Origin: JABFXX01 sp964419605
GTDB taxonomy: Bacteria; Myxococcota_A; Polyangia; Haliangiales; Haliangiaceae
Length of the DNA stretch: 64,000 nt
Reading direction: 5' to 3'
NCBI GenBank assembly: GCA_964419605.1
Contig: CAYQQM010000002.1
Span: 62,001-126,000 of the forward strand
Each line of letters starts with the position of its first letter. The first letter of the stretch is position 1. This document shows positions 44,058 to 53,301 of this stretch, piece by piece. A program made the position numbers and the translations under genes. The notes below the pieces were generated by a model. The model saw only the letters and a list, made by a program, of their open reading frames with translations. It made no database searches and was not told the origin of the DNA.

Positions 44058-44981
44058 ATGTCTACTTCTGAGCGCACATACCTCCCAGTTGTCGGCGCGG
44101 AGCCGCGGAGCACGCGAGGGCGGCATCCGGAGTGGATTCGGGCACAGCTGCCGAGCAAGCCAGCGTTTTTTGAGCTGCGAAACATGGTGCATGAGCTCGC
44201 GCTTCACACCGTGTGCGAGAGCGCCAGCTGTCCGAACATCGGCGAGTGTTGGACGCGACGGGCGCTGACGATCATGATCTTGGGCGATATCTGTACCCGA
44301 TCATGCCGATTTTGCGATGTCACAACAGGACGACCGCTGCCGCCGGATCCCGATGAGCCCCGCCGGGTCGCGGAAATGTTAAGCCGCCTTCATCTGGAAC
44401 ATACGGTGATTACGTGCGTCGATCGCGACGATCTCTCGGACTTTGGCGCCGCCCATTGGGCCGAGACGATCCGCTCCGTGAAAGCTGCATGCCCAGCGAT
44501 GACGCTGGAGATACTTGCCGGCGACTTCAAAGGCAGTACCGAGCTTGTCGACATCGTGCTCGAAGCAGATCCGGACGTATTTGCGCACAACCTGGAAACC
44601 GTGCCTCGGCTATCGCGACAAGTTCGCGTTCAAGCCAGTTATCCCCGCAGCTACAAAGTCCTCGAGCACGCGCGAGCGCGCAACGCAGTCACCAAGACTG
44701 GATTGATGCTCGGGCTCGGCGAGTCGACCGCCGAAGTTCACGAGGTAATTCGCGAGCTAGCTGGCCTCGGGCTCGACATCCTAACGTTGGGACAATATCT
44801 CGCGCCGAGCAAGCAACACCTGCAGATCGATCGCTACGTACACCCAAGCGAGTTCGCGGACCTCGAGGCATTCGCGCGCGACGCGGGAATTACCCATGTC
44901 GTGTCGGGACCCTTGGTGCGCTCTAGCTATCACGCCGACGGCCAGGCCGAGCTCGTACGCCAGCTGCGGCGCGAGCGATAG
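44058..44981 (+). CDS. lipA: Lipoyl synthase
   Basis: Radical SAM enzyme that inserts two sulfurs into octanoyl groups on E2 proteins, making the lipoyl cofactor used by pdhC here. 307 aa: auxiliary cluster CESASCPNIGECW (Cys53, 58, 64), radical SAM cluster CTRSCRFC (Cys79, 83, 86), and the C-terminal RSSYHADG with the conserved serine. The ATG at 44058 is preferred over TTG 44043. It is separated from lpdA by the inverted-repeat element, so it is probably expressed apart from the pdh operon. lipB is not in the window. Confidence 0.97.
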   Translation: MSTSERTYLPVVGAEPRSTRGRHPEWIRAQLPSKPAFFELRNMVHELALHTVCESASCPNIGECWTRRALTIMILGDICTRSCRFCDVTTGRPLPPDPDEPRRVAEMLSRLHLEHTVITCVDRDDLSDFGAAHWAETIRSVKAACPAMTLEILAGDFKGSTELVDIVLEADPDVFAHNLETVPRLSRQVRVQASYPRSYKVLEHARARNAVTKTGLMLGLGESTAEVHEVIRELAGLGLDILTLGQYLAPSKQHLQIDRYVHPSEFADLEAFARDAGITHVVSGPLVRSSYHADGQAELVRQLRRER

Positions 44982-44991
44982 CACATTCGGT

Positions 44992-46170
44992 ATGACCCCG
45001 CGTTCACCGTTCGCATCCCATTGGTCGCTCGATCCCAACACGCATCATCTTAACCATGGCTCGTTCGGCGCCTGTCCAACGGAAGTCCTCGCCAAGCAGC
45101 AAGCGTTTCGCGAGCAAATGGAGCGCAACGCCATGCAGTTCCTGGTGCGCGACCTTGAGCGCCTCCTCGACGACGCGCGCGCCCAACTTGCCCAATTTTT
45201 GGGCGCCACCGAAGCCGGCCTGGCGTTTGTTCCCAATGCGACGACCGGCGTAAACGCCGTGGTTCGATCCGTACCGTTGTCAGCCGGAGATGAAGTACTC
45301 GTCACCAATCACGGCTATGCCGCGTGCCGAAACGCCGTGGATTTTTCCGCCGCACTGCGCGGCGCGCGCGTTATTGTCGCCGAGGTTCCGTTTCCGCCGA
45401 CGAGCAACGACGAAATTGTCGAAGCGATTATCCTTGCTGCGACGCCAAAAACGTCGCTAGCGCTGATCGACCACGTCACGAGTCCAACCGGACTGGTGTG
45501 GCCGATCGCAGACATTGTAGACCGTTTGGCTGAGCGCGGCGTCGATACCGTCGTCGATGGAGCACACGCTGCTGGAATGCTACCGCTCGACATCTCCCGG
45601 ATAGGTGCCGCGTACTACGTGGGAAACTGCCACAAGTGGCTGTGTGCACCGAAAGGCGCCGGGTTTCTATGGGTACGCGGCGATCGCATCGACAAAGTGC
45701 GCCCCCACGTTATCAGTCACGGCGCCACCTCGCAGCGCCGCGATCGCTCGCGCTTTCTGGCCGAATTCGACTGGACCGGTACGCTGGATCCTTCGCCTTA
45801 TCTCTGCGTCCCCGAATCCATCCGCTTGGTCGGCGGCATGGTGCCCGGCGGCTGGCCCGAAGTGATGAAACGCAACCGTGAGGTGGCTTGGTCGGCGCGC
45901 CAAGCCGTTGCCTCCGCGCTCGGAGTGGCGGTAAGCACCCCCAAAGCCATGGTCGGCGCTATGGTTGCCTTTCCGCTGCCCCCGGCCGCGCCGGACCGCG
46001 GTCCCGATCTGCAGGGCCAACTGTTGAAAAGCGCAAGGCTCGAGGTTCCGGTGATGCCTTGGGCAGGGCGTCCCGAAGGGATCCTCCGGTACTCGGTCCA
46101 GCTGTACAACGCTGCCGCCGAATACGCTGTCTTGGCGGAAGCACTGCGCACCATCTACGCGGGTAGGTAG
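44992..46170 (+). CDS. Class V aminotransferase (isopenicillin N epimerase-like)
   Basis: 392-aa PLP enzyme. The PLP-binding lysine is in GNCHKWLCAPKG (about residue 215), with HVTSPTGLVWPI and the Asp in VVDGAHAAG before it. The beginning LDPNTHHLNHGSFGACPTEVL is characteristic of CefD-type proteins, which include cysteine desulfurase-like and epimerase activities. The exact substrate is not predictable; members of this group often act on cysteine-containing or peptide substrates. It starts ten bases after the lipA stop and could be co-transcribed. Confidence 0.88.
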   Translation: MTPRSPFASHWSLDPNTHHLNHGSFGACPTEVLAKQQAFREQMERNAMQFLVRDLERLLDDARAQLAQFLGATEAGLAFVPNATTGVNAVVRSVPLSAGDEVLVTNHGYAACRNAVDFSAALRGARVIVAEVPFPPTSNDEIVEAIILAATPKTSLALIDHVTSPTGLVWPIADIVDRLAERGVDTVVDGAHAAGMLPLDISRIGAAYYVGNCHKWLCAPKGAGFLWVRGDRIDKVRPHVISHGATSQRRDRSRFLAEFDWTGTLDPSPYLCVPESIRLVGGMVPGGWPEVMKRNREVAWSARQAVASALGVAVSTPKAMVGAMVAFPLPPAAPDRGPDLQGQLLKSARLEVPVMPWAGRPEGILRYSVQLYNAAAEYAVLAEALRTIYAGR

Positions 46171-46225
46171 GTCGACACACCGAGACGGAGTTGCATGCGC
46201 TTCAAGATAGAGGCACTGTGCGTTT

Positions 46226-46726
46226 ATGCGCGTCCTAACCTGGTTCTTCATCGCGACAACGGCGTGCGGCCCAAAGCACACGCCGCCCCCGCATGATGAG
46301 AGCGAGCTACCGACTCCACAACGAGCTGAGACGCCCCCCCAACGCGCCGCCGCCGCGACTGCAGAACCGCGACTCGGCAAGGGGGCACGCGGCGGCACGA
46401 TCGAACGCCTAAAACTCGTGGCCGTCCTGAACAAGGGCCCGGGTGCGTTTCTTGGCCAGTTCGAGGTTTCGCCACGACTTGAAGCGAAGCGCTTCATCGG
46501 TTGGCAACTTGTTCGGCTGCTCGATCGCAATAGCCCGCTCACCGCTATCGACGTTGCCCCGGGAGACGTACTCGCGTCGGTCAACGGCAATTCGCTGTCC
46601 CGCCCAGATCAACTTCAAACGCTGTGGGATTCGCTGCGAACTGCGAACTCGATCCAAGCCGTGTTATGGCGCGGCGCCACCAAGGTCGACCTCGCCTTTG
46701 CGATCGAGCCCCACGTGGGGCGCTAA
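46226..46726 (+). CDS. Lipoprotein with GspC/PDZ-like C-terminus
   Basis: 166 aa. Lipoprotein signal ends in IATTAC (Cys14). A Pro/Ala/Glu-rich linker runs to about residue 60. The C-terminal 100 residues form a PDZ-like fold with GWQLVRLLDRNSPLTAIDVAPGDVLASVNG, similar to the C-terminal domain of type II secretion GspC. Such proteins can anchor or regulate envelope machines; there is no secretion gene next to it. Converges with the phosphodiesterase gene. Confidence 0.7.
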   Translation: MRVLTWFFIATTACGPKHTPPPHDESELPTPQRAETPPQRAAAATAEPRLGKGARGGTIERLKLVAVLNKGPGAFLGQFEVSPRLEAKRFIGWQLVRLLDRNSPLTAIDVAPGDVLASVNGNSLSRPDQLQTLWDSLRTANSIQAVLWRGATKVDLAFAIEPHVGR

Positions 46727-46733
46727 GCGACGC

Positions 46734-47543
46734 CTACATCGCGGCAAGTACCGCAAGGGCATGACCGGGATCGTCGACAAACACCCCATCGACGCCGAGT
46801 TGAGCGAGCCGCCTCAACTCTGGGTCGTCGTCAACGGTCCAGGCATTGATTGGCAGCCCTGCGGTACGCCAGCGCCGTACGGACGTCTCTGTACACAACG
46901 TATGTTGCGGATGGACCAAGCTAGCCCCAAGCCACTGCCCTACCCAGCCTTTGCGCAGGGGTAGCGCCTGCGACTCGTGAAACAAAAACGCAAGCGGCAT
47001 ATCGGGCAGGTGGTGATGAAGTTGGATCAGCGCAAACGGATCAAACGACGAAACGATGATTTGGTCGGCTCGAGCGCTAGCCCGAATGATGTTCGCGACA
47101 GCGGACACGAGCGCGTTTGACCGGCCAACGCGCGACGACTTAATCTCGACATTGCACTCGAGATCACCGAGGCCTGCGAGTACTTCGTCGAGCGTGGGGA
47201 TCGGATGTCCGCCGACCCGAATCGACCGTCGTTCGGCCGAAGACAAGTCGCTGAGCCTGCCCGGGCGCCCGGCCAAGCGATCCAGCGTATCATCGTGAAA
47301 TACAATCACCGCCCCATCCTTGTCCAGTTGCACGTCGAGCTCGATGCCATCGGCGCCGACATCGCGCGCCCGATCGAACGCTGCAAGCGTATTCTCGACC
47401 TCGTGGGCCGAATCTCCGCGATGCGCCCAAACCCGCGGGCGCCGACCACCGCGCTTCCAGCGCTCCGCCCGCGATAGCCGGCCCACATGAGGAAGCCAGC
47501 GGGCCAATGGAGATAGCGGCGGCGGTCGCGACACACGGGCCAT
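46734..47543 (-). CDS. Glycerophosphodiester phosphodiesterase
   Basis: 269-aa TIM-barrel enzyme that releases glycerol-3-phosphate from deacylated phospholipids. It has the substrate and metal residues HRGDSAHEVENTLAAF, GIELDVQLDKDG and VFHDDTLDR, then VEIKS and the late INAWTVDD. No signal peptide, so probably cytoplasmic; the first 35 residues are a basic extension. It begins two bases after the MCE-protein stop and so ends the lipid-transport operon, which fits a role in phospholipid turnover. Confidence 0.92.
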   Translation of the reverse strand: MARVSRPPPLSPLARWLPHVGRLSRAERWKRGGRRPRVWAHRGDSAHEVENTLAAFDRARDVGADGIELDVQLDKDGAVIVFHDDTLDRLAGRPGRLSDLSSAERRSIRVGGHPIPTLDEVLAGLGDLECNVEIKSSRVGRSNALVSAVANIIRASARADQIIVSSFDPFALIQLHHHLPDMPLAFLFHESQALPLRKGWVGQWLGASLVHPQHTLCTETSVRRWRTAGLPINAWTVDDDPELRRLAQLGVDGVFVDDPGHALAVLAAM

Positions 47544-47545
47544 TG

Positions 47546-49171
47546 CTACTTGGCTCCTTGCGACAACGCAGACCCACCTACCGCGAGCAGCGCGGCCAAA
47601 TCTTCATCGTTAAACTTCAGCATGCCACCCACGAAATAGTCTCGGCCATAGCGAAACGTATCGAATTGAATCGGCACACCAGAGGTGCCTGTCACGATCG
47701 GCAGAGTCTGTGGCGCGTTGAGCAGTTCGTCAACGCCGCCGAGGACATAGATGTGGCGAAATAGCTCGAAGGCCGCGGCAAGCTTCATGCGAGGAAATCG
47801 ATCGAACGTCGCATCGAAGACGTCGGCTGACAATCGAAGATTGTGTCCCCACCACCCAAGATTGGCATCCGCGCCGACTCCACCAGTAGATTCTTTGAGC
47901 CCATAGCGCAGCGTTAGCCAGTGAAACCGCTTCGCAAACTGAAACGTGAACCGAACGGTGTCGCTGATCACAGTCTTTCGGACCCAACGATTCGCATCCA
48001 CCGTAGGATCAAAGGTCAGCGTAACGTCTGGGTAGTTGCCGCGGGGTCCGCGTTCGAGCTCGATCAGGTAATACTTGTCTGGCCGCGTATGAAGCTCGAG
48101 GGAGACATAGTGACGCGCGAGCCCGGCGCCAACATTGTATTCGCTGCGCAGCCCAACGTACGTCTTGAGGTTGAACAGCGTCCCCAGAAAGCCTTTTGCA
48201 TCTTCGGTGATTTGTTCCACGTTGTCGGCGATCGCCGGGTCATTGACCAAACGGCCAAGAGTCCCCTTGTCCTCGTCGATTTTCTTGGTGATGGAATGAG
48301 TGTTGTCGATCACGCCGTCGAGTTTGTCGAGCTTGCCGCGCAGCTTGTCGCCGGTCTGCTGCAGCTCGTCTTTGGCGGTGGCAACGAGGTTTTTGGCATC
48401 CGCCGACGCTTCGTCCAGGTTCTTGAGCAGCTGCTTGACTCGCGGACTCGCGTCCCTGGAGATGTCATGCAAATCAGCCGTAATTTGATCGATGCGCTGC
48501 ATCGAACGGTCGGCCCGCTCGATGATGTCTGCTACCGTATTGGCTTCTTTCTGAACCAGTCCATCGATGCGATTCGCAGTGTTCTTCAGAGGTCCGTTGA
48601 CCACTCCGCGCACGTCTTCTGAAAGGTCGCGCACGCTTTCGAGCACGCGGTCGACGTTGGGCATCGTTTCTTCGATTCGATGCAACAGCTGATCAGGCGT
48701 TGTAGCCTCGACGACGCGCGCAATCCTGCGGCAGGCGTCTCGCGTGGCCTCATCGCTCGAATTGTAGCCGGGGCATGTCGGCCCGAGTCGAGTGTTCGTT
48801 TTCCGCGTCCCCTCCGGTCCAACATCGATCTCGGCCCCAGGATCGACTTCGAGATAGTTCGTACCGAGTAGGGAGGTCGCCTTTTTCAGCACAGTGGCGC
48901 CCGACCACACGGTGATGGCGTTTGACAAGCGAAACGTGACTTTCGCGTAGCGCCCAACGACGGTCAGATCGATGACCTCGCCCTGAGGCAACCCGGCGAT
49001 AACGACTTTCGACTTCTTTGGTAGCCCCGATGCGTCGCGAAAGCTGGCATGCAGGATTTGCGTATCCTCGCCTGCGGGACTCTGGCCGAGATTTTTCCAC
49101 ACGATGTACACGCCTAGCGCCAAAAGCAAAAACAAGATGGCGACACGGACACCAGCGGAGATAGCCTTCAC
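47546..49171 (-). CDS. MCE/MlaD lipid-transport protein with long helical and beta-barrel-like C-terminus
   Basis: 541 aa, three times the size of E. coli MlaD. Residues 8-27 are the membrane anchor, 38-118 the MCE domain (SFRDASGLPKKSKVVIAGLPQG and a lipid-facing loop ending LGTNYLEVDPGAE). Residues about 140-315 are a long helical stretch rich in NVDRVLESVRDL-type repeats. The last ~210 residues are rich in alternating Tyr/Phe and charged strands (KYYLIELERGPRGNY, RFTFQFAKRFHWLTLRYG), resembling an outer-membrane barrel. It overlaps mlaF by four bases. Such a protein could bridge the inner membrane and the outer membrane; the barrel is inference from composition. Confidence 0.85.
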   Translation of the reverse strand: MKAISAGVRVAILFLLLALGVYIVWKNLGQSPAGEDTQILHASFRDASGLPKKSKVVIAGLPQGEVIDLTVVGRYAKVTFRLSNAITVWSGATVLKKATSLLGTNYLEVDPGAEIDVGPEGTRKTNTRLGPTCPGYNSSDEATRDACRRIARVVEATTPDQLLHRIEETMPNVDRVLESVRDLSEDVRGVVNGPLKNTANRIDGLVQKEANTVADIIERADRSMQRIDQITADLHDISRDASPRVKQLLKNLDEASADAKNLVATAKDELQQTGDKLRGKLDKLDGVIDNTHSITKKIDEDKGTLGRLVNDPAIADNVEQITEDAKGFLGTLFNLKTYVGLRSEYNVGAGLARHYVSLELHTRPDKYYLIELERGPRGNYPDVTLTFDPTVDANRWVRKTVISDTVRFTFQFAKRFHWLTLRYGLKESTGGVGADANLGWWGHNLRLSADVFDATFDRFPRMKLAAAFELFRHIYVLGGVDELLNAPQTLPIVTGTSGVPIQFDTFRYGRDYFVGGMLKFNDEDLAALLAVGGSALSQGAK

Positions 49172-49998
49172 GATCCTGCTCCGGCGGCGCGTTGCACCGC
49201 AGCGACACCGGAGGCGCGCAGAAATTCGTAGACGTACGGATCGCTACTCGCGGCGATCGATTCGGCGGGTCCGGCTTGCAGCACGCGCTTGTCGTGTAGC
49301 ATCGCGATTCGATCTGCGATGCGAAATACGCTGGCCATGTCGTGCGAGATTACGACCGACGTAACGTGAAACTGATCGCACGTTGCCAGGATCATTTCGT
49401 CTACATTTCTCGTAGCCAAGGGATCGAGCCCGGTGGTCGGCTCGTCGTACATTAGAATCTCGGGTTCGAGCACGAGAGCCCGCGCCAAACCGACGCGCTT
49501 CCTCATGCCGCCCGACAGTTCGCCGGGGTACTTCTTTTGCGTGTTATCCAGACCAAGTTTGCTGAGTCGATCCGCAACGATGTCGACCATCTCGCGACGC
49601 GTTTTTCCGCCCCGCTCCTTGAGAGGAAACATGCAGTTTTCTTCGACCGTGAGCGAGTCAAACAGCGCTGCGAATTGAAACACCAATCCGAACTTACGGC
49701 GAAATTCAGCCAGTGGTTTTGGGTCGAGCGCAAATACGTCGGTTCCATCGACAAAGATATGCCCGCGGTCGGGGCGCAACAAACACATGAAGTGCTTGAT
49801 CAGAACGCTTTTTCCGGCTCCTGAAGCGCCCAGAATGACATTGACCTTGTTGCGCTCGATATCCAGGTCGACGCCATCGAGAACCAAATTTGCACCAAAC
49901 GACTTGGTCAGTCCACGGACGCGTATGTGCCACCGCGGGTCCCTCTGATGAGCCGGGGATGTGCCGATGATCTCAGAATTTCCCGCGGTGGCGACCAC
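49168..49998 (-). CDS. mlaF: ABC transporter ATPase of the Mla/MCE type
   Basis: 276-aa ATPase of a phospholipid ABC transporter. Walker A GASGAGKSVL, Q-loop region QFAALFDSLTVEEN, signature LSGGMRKRVGLARAL and Walker B LMYDEPTTGLD are intact. The N-terminal ~25 residues are a non-conserved extension. One base separates it from mlaE, and it overlaps mlaD by four. Together with MlaE it should drive lipid exchange through the MCE protein. Confidence 0.93.
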   Translation of the reverse strand: MVATAGNSEIIGTSPAHQRDPRWHIRVRGLTKSFGANLVLDGVDLDIERNKVNVILGASGAGKSVLIKHFMCLLRPDRGHIFVDGTDVFALDPKPLAEFRRKFGLVFQFAALFDSLTVEENCMFPLKERGGKTRREMVDIVADRLSKLGLDNTQKKYPGELSGGMRKRVGLARALVLEPEILMYDEPTTGLDPLATRNVDEMILATCDQFHVTSVVISHDMASVFRIADRIAMLHDKRVLQAGPAESIAASSDPYVYEFLRASGVAAVQRAAGAGS

Positions 49999-49999
49999 C

Positions 50000-50911
50000 C
50001 TACGGCCCGCCCTTCACCGTCGGCATTAGCGTTAGCAGGATGTCCGACAAGAAGTAGTCCATCACCAGCGTAACAACGGAGGCGATCACAACAGCGCGCG
50101 TCGTGCCAATCCCAACTCCGCGGCCACCACCCGTGGCGTGAAAGCCCTGAAAGCAGCCGACACTTGCCACCATAAAACCAAAAAAGATCGCCTTAATGAA
50201 GCCCTGAAACACATCTTCCGGAAGGACGATATCGCGCAGGTTGGCAACCCACTGCCCCTGGTCGACGTGCTGAAGCACCACGGCCACGAAATACGCGCCG
50301 GCCATGCCGATCACAAAGAACAACAGCGCCAGGATCGGCGTGACGATCATCGCGGCAATGAGGCGCGGCAATACCAGGTACTGGTGCGGATTTACAGCCA
50401 TCGACTCAAGCGCATCGATCTGCTCGGTGATGCGCATCGTTCCGATTTCAGTTGCAATCCCGGCCCCTGCTCGTCCGGCTAAGATCAGCGAGGTCAATAC
50501 CGGCCCGAGCTCCAGCGCAATAGCTTTTCCCGTCGTACCGCCTGCGAACGATTCAAGGCCGAATTGGCGGAACGCGTTCACCGACTGCAGCGACATCACC
50601 ATTCCAGTCGACAGGCCCACCAGCAACACAACAGGCAGCGAGCCATAGCCGATGTATTCGGCCGCCTCGAGATAGTTGTGGCCGCGAAACGGCCGTCGCG
50701 GCAGCCATACCAGCGCCTTGCCGATCAGAATCAGGTGCCCTCCCAGCGCATCTAGAAATCGATGGAGCGGTGCCGCTGCCTGTCTCACCCCGGTCCATGT
50801 GGCTTTTGCAATCGAGGGCGCCGCAGGAGTTGCAGAAGGCGAACCGCCAGACGACGATCCGGCAGTTGCCGGACCAGCTGCGGCCGGCGGCTGATGAGAA
50901 CTCTCCGTCAT
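50000..50911 (-). CDS. mlaE: ABC transporter permease of the Mla/MCE type
   Basis: 303-aa inner-membrane permease. After a Pro/Ala/Ser-rich N-terminus (about 1-45), the MlaE domain has LVGLSTGMVMSLQS, the coupling segment GRAGAGIATEIGTMRITEQIDAL and five helices ending near LMDYFLSDIL. The ATG at 50911 overlaps the alr stop (ATGA); a longer frame upstream is inside alr and not conserved. Part of alr-mlaE-mlaF-mlaD. Confidence 0.93.
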   Translation of the reverse strand: MTESSHQPPAAAGPATAGSSSGGSPSATPAAPSIAKATWTGVRQAAAPLHRFLDALGGHLILIGKALVWLPRRPFRGHNYLEAAEYIGYGSLPVVLLVGLSTGMVMSLQSVNAFRQFGLESFAGGTTGKAIALELGPVLTSLILAGRAGAGIATEIGTMRITEQIDALESMAVNPHQYLVLPRLIAAMIVTPILALLFFVIGMAGAYFVAVVLQHVDQGQWVANLRDIVLPEDVFQGFIKAIFFGFMVASVGCFQGFHATGGGRGVGIGTTRAVVIASVVTLVMDYFLSDILLTLMPTVKGGP

Positions 50912-52050
50912 CGCGCACTCCAGGCGTCTGTGGTCACCCCGCCCACCGGGATGTACAGCCGCGGCACGCGCTTCAACATTCCGCACGTGACTTCGTACTC
51001 CGACAAATCACTCCATGTTGCATACTCGGCAGCGCGAATCCCCATTCCATCCTCTGCCCGACCTAGCAACACCACCGGATCGCCAATCGCCGCGTCCACA
51101 ACGTCGGTCACATCGGCGATCGAGATGTCCATACTGATCCGCCCCACGAGAGGAACACGTGTACCGCGAATCACCGCATGGGCGCGACCGCTGGCGCGCT
51201 GTGGCAGCCCGTCGGCATAGCCACAGGGAAGAATTGCCAACCGGCTGTCGCGGGGCGCAATCCACGTCGCTCCGTACCCCACCGACCCACCCCTTGGCAC
51301 AACTCGCAATTGCGCAACCGCCGTGACTAACCGCATCGCCTGGACACATCGCGACGACCACATGCCGTTGCCGTAGATCGCAATTCCCGTTCGCACCACA
51401 TCGAACCGCGCGTCTGGGAACGCCAGCGCCGCTGAGCTGTTCGCGGCATGGCGCACGCGCACAGGGGCACCAGCACGCACGACAGCGCCATACACAGCGT
51501 CGAAACGAGCGAGTTGGTGCCGGGTCGTCGAGTCAAATTCTCCCGGATCGTCGGTGTCAGCGCACGCAAAATGAGTCATCAGCCCGACGATCCGAATCCC
51601 CTTAGCGGCCGCCGCAACCGCGAGTTCAGGCGCCGCTTCTGCTTGCACTCCCAGCCGCCCCATCCCCGTGTCGACCTTGAGGTGTGCATCGACCGGGCCG
51701 TGGACGTGCGTCGCGCTGCCGAGTGCAGCGACTTCTTCAAAGCTCGAGATAACTGGGGTTAGTTTCGCGGCGAGCATATCGTCCTCACCGCCCTGCTGGC
51801 TCGGCCCCATGACCAAGATCGGAGCCGAGATGCCCGCTTGGCGCAGCGCGACACCTTCCTCGACGAGACTGGTACAAAAACCGGCTACTGCCCCAGCGTC
51901 TTCGAGCGCGGCCGCAACCGCAACCGCCCCGTGTCCATACGCATCGGCCTTCACCACCGCGTACACCTCGGTACCAGCGACCTCTCGGACCCGGCGGGCA
52001 TTGCCAACGATCGCGCCGAGATCGACTTCGATGCGCGTTCGACGGATCAT
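50908..52050 (-). CDS. alr: Alanine racemase
   Basis: PLP enzyme that makes D-alanine for peptidoglycan. About 380 aa with the PLP lysine in VVKADAYGHG (Lys34 from this start), HVDAHLKVDTGMGRLG-like segment (here VDAHLKVDTGMGRLG), and the second-domain tyrosine in GYGATW with MDISIADVTDV. The ATG at 52050 is preferred over GTG 52065. Its stop overlaps mlaE, so it heads the lipid-transport operon, an unusual but coherent envelope gene grouping. Confidence 0.94.
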   Translation of the reverse strand: MIRRTRIEVDLGAIVGNARRVREVAGTEVYAVVKADAYGHGAVAVAAALEDAGAVAGFCTSLVEEGVALRQAGISAPILVMGPSQQGGEDDMLAAKLTPVISSFEEVAALGSATHVHGPVDAHLKVDTGMGRLGVQAEAAPELAVAAAAKGIRIVGLMTHFACADTDDPGEFDSTTRHQLARFDAVYGAVVRAGAPVRVRHAANSSAALAFPDARFDVVRTGIAIYGNGMWSSRCVQAMRLVTAVAQLRVVPRGGSVGYGATWIAPRDSRLAILPCGYADGLPQRASGRAHAVIRGTRVPLVGRISMDISIADVTDVVDAAIGDPVVLLGRAEDGMGIRAAEYATWSDLSEYEVTCGMLKRVPRLYIPVGGVTTDAWSAR

Positions 52051-52177
52051 CGTCGGTTCGACCACAGATCCCGATTTGGCGCTAGTTGCGGCTCTGGGTC
52101 AAGGCGGCCGGAGGGTTGAGCCCCCTTGGGTGATCTCCTGGACAGACGGCTAGCAAGCTAGCGATCGATCCACCTCT

Positions 52178-52220
52178 GCACTCCCTTACCGGGAGTGCTG
52201 CGCATCCCGGCAAGGCCGGG
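52178..52220. terminator. Two hairpins between crp-like gene and alr
   Basis: A perfect 8-bp stem GCACTCCC/GGGAGTGC (52178-52198, loop TTACC) stands next to CCCGGC/GCCGGG (52206-52220, loop AAG). They lie 70-110 bases after the Crp-like gene stop on the minus strand. No T-run follows, so factor-dependent termination or a processing signal is as likely as intrinsic termination. Confidence 0.4.
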
Positions 52221-52289
52221 GTTATCTATCCGGCACCGGCGAGTTCGCCGCTGTACAACGCGCTGCCGTGAGCGCTTGGTAAAATGCGC

Positions 52290-53066
52290 CTATGCGGCTT
52301 TCTTTCGTTCGGAACGCTCTACGAGGGCAGGCGTAATCACAAGTGATCGGCCGCGTTGAATGACCAAACCATCGCGCGCTAGCTGGTTGAAGGCGCGAGA
52401 GATCGTTTCGCGACAGCTGCCGATCATATTGGCGAGCTCCTGCTGCGTGGGGCGCCTTCGCACCACAAGGCCGTCCGGCCCTGTGGAACCTTCTTCGCGC
52501 GCAAGGCCAACGAGACGATGGATCAGCCGTTCGTTGACGTCGCATAGCGCCAGTTGCGCTATGGTTTCGTCCGCCCGTCGTAAGCGGCGCGCCATCTCGG
52601 ACACTAGGTTGAGTGCAGTGCGCGGGTGCGCTTGGATGTGGCGCATGAGATCGTCGCGGCCCAGCGCTAAAAGCGTCGTCGCCTCCACTGCAATGCAGTG
52701 CGCCGACCGCGGAGCCTGATCGAACAGCGACATTTCGCCAAAGGAGTCGCCCGACCGCAAAAACGAGAGCGTCACTTCGCGACCACCGTCACCAGACATC
52801 ATCACCTTGATGCGCCCAGACATGATGATGAACATCGCGTCGCCGGGCTCGTTTTGGGCGACGACTACAGCGCCAGCGCCAACCGACCGAATCGACGCGC
52901 GATCCGCGAGATCTTCGATCGCAGTGGCTGGAAGAGTTGAAAACAGCGGCGAACGCGCGATCGTCGATCGTACCCATGCGGGGTCATCAACTAGCGCCTT
53001 GACAGCGGATGTAACGGGCCGCATCGAAAACCGGCTATCTTCGGATCGGACTACTTCAAAGGTCAT
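52290..53066 (-). CDS. Crp/Fnr-family transcriptional regulator
   Basis: 258-aa regulator. The cNMP-like sensor domain (about 35-155) has GDAMFIIMSGRIKV and SFGEMSLFDQAPRSAHCIA, close to true cyclic-nucleotide cassettes. The C-terminal winged helix carries TQQELANMIGSCRETISRAFNQL. There is no Fnr-type Cys cluster, so oxygen sensing by iron-sulfur is not expected. The ATG at 53066 has AGGAG (53074-53078) seven bases upstream, which decides it over the TTG at 53072. Divergent from thiS. Confidence 0.92.
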   Translation of the reverse strand: MTFEVVRSEDSRFSMRPVTSAVKALVDDPAWVRSTIARSPLFSTLPATAIEDLADRASIRSVGAGAVVVAQNEPGDAMFIIMSGRIKVMMSGDGGREVTLSFLRSGDSFGEMSLFDQAPRSAHCIAVEATTLLALGRDDLMRHIQAHPRTALNLVSEMARRLRRADETIAQLALCDVNERLIHRLVGLAREEGSTGPDGLVVRRRPTQQELANMIGSCRETISRAFNQLARDGLVIQRGRSLVITPALVERSERKKAA

Positions 53067-53213
53067 GGGCAATCTCCTAGTGGACGGTTACATGCTGTCC
53101 GATCGGCTACTTTGCGAAGGTTGTGCCGAAATCCAGGAGCGCCTTGTCAAGAATATTTCTTACAGCTCTTCGTTCTACACCGTGATCAACCCTGCATACT
53201 TTAAGGGGATTCA

Positions 53214-53253
53214 TTGGCATGAATATGGCATATTGCTAAGTCGGCTATGGCAT
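53214..53253 (+). promoter_or_regulatory. Phased TGGCAT repeats / sigma-54-like promoter upstream of thiS
   Basis: TGGCAT occurs at 53215, 53226 and 53248, so the spacings are 11 and 22 bases, placing all three on one face of the helix. The first two also form TTGGCATGAATATGGCAT (53214-53231), which has GG and GC ten bases apart and matches the sigma-54 -24/-12 consensus with about two mismatches. It lies 70 bases before the thiS start, in the gap facing the Crp-like gene. Confidence 0.4.
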
Positions 53254-53301
53254 GGGCTGGGACCTGGGGCCCCACACCGATGTGGTAGGTTCCCCCATGT
53301 T

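Noticed and set aside
53067..53301. Possible TPP (THI-box) riboswitch before thiS
   Set aside because: The conserved CTGAGA and ACCTGATCTGG-type segments are absent; only phased TGGCAT repeats are seen.
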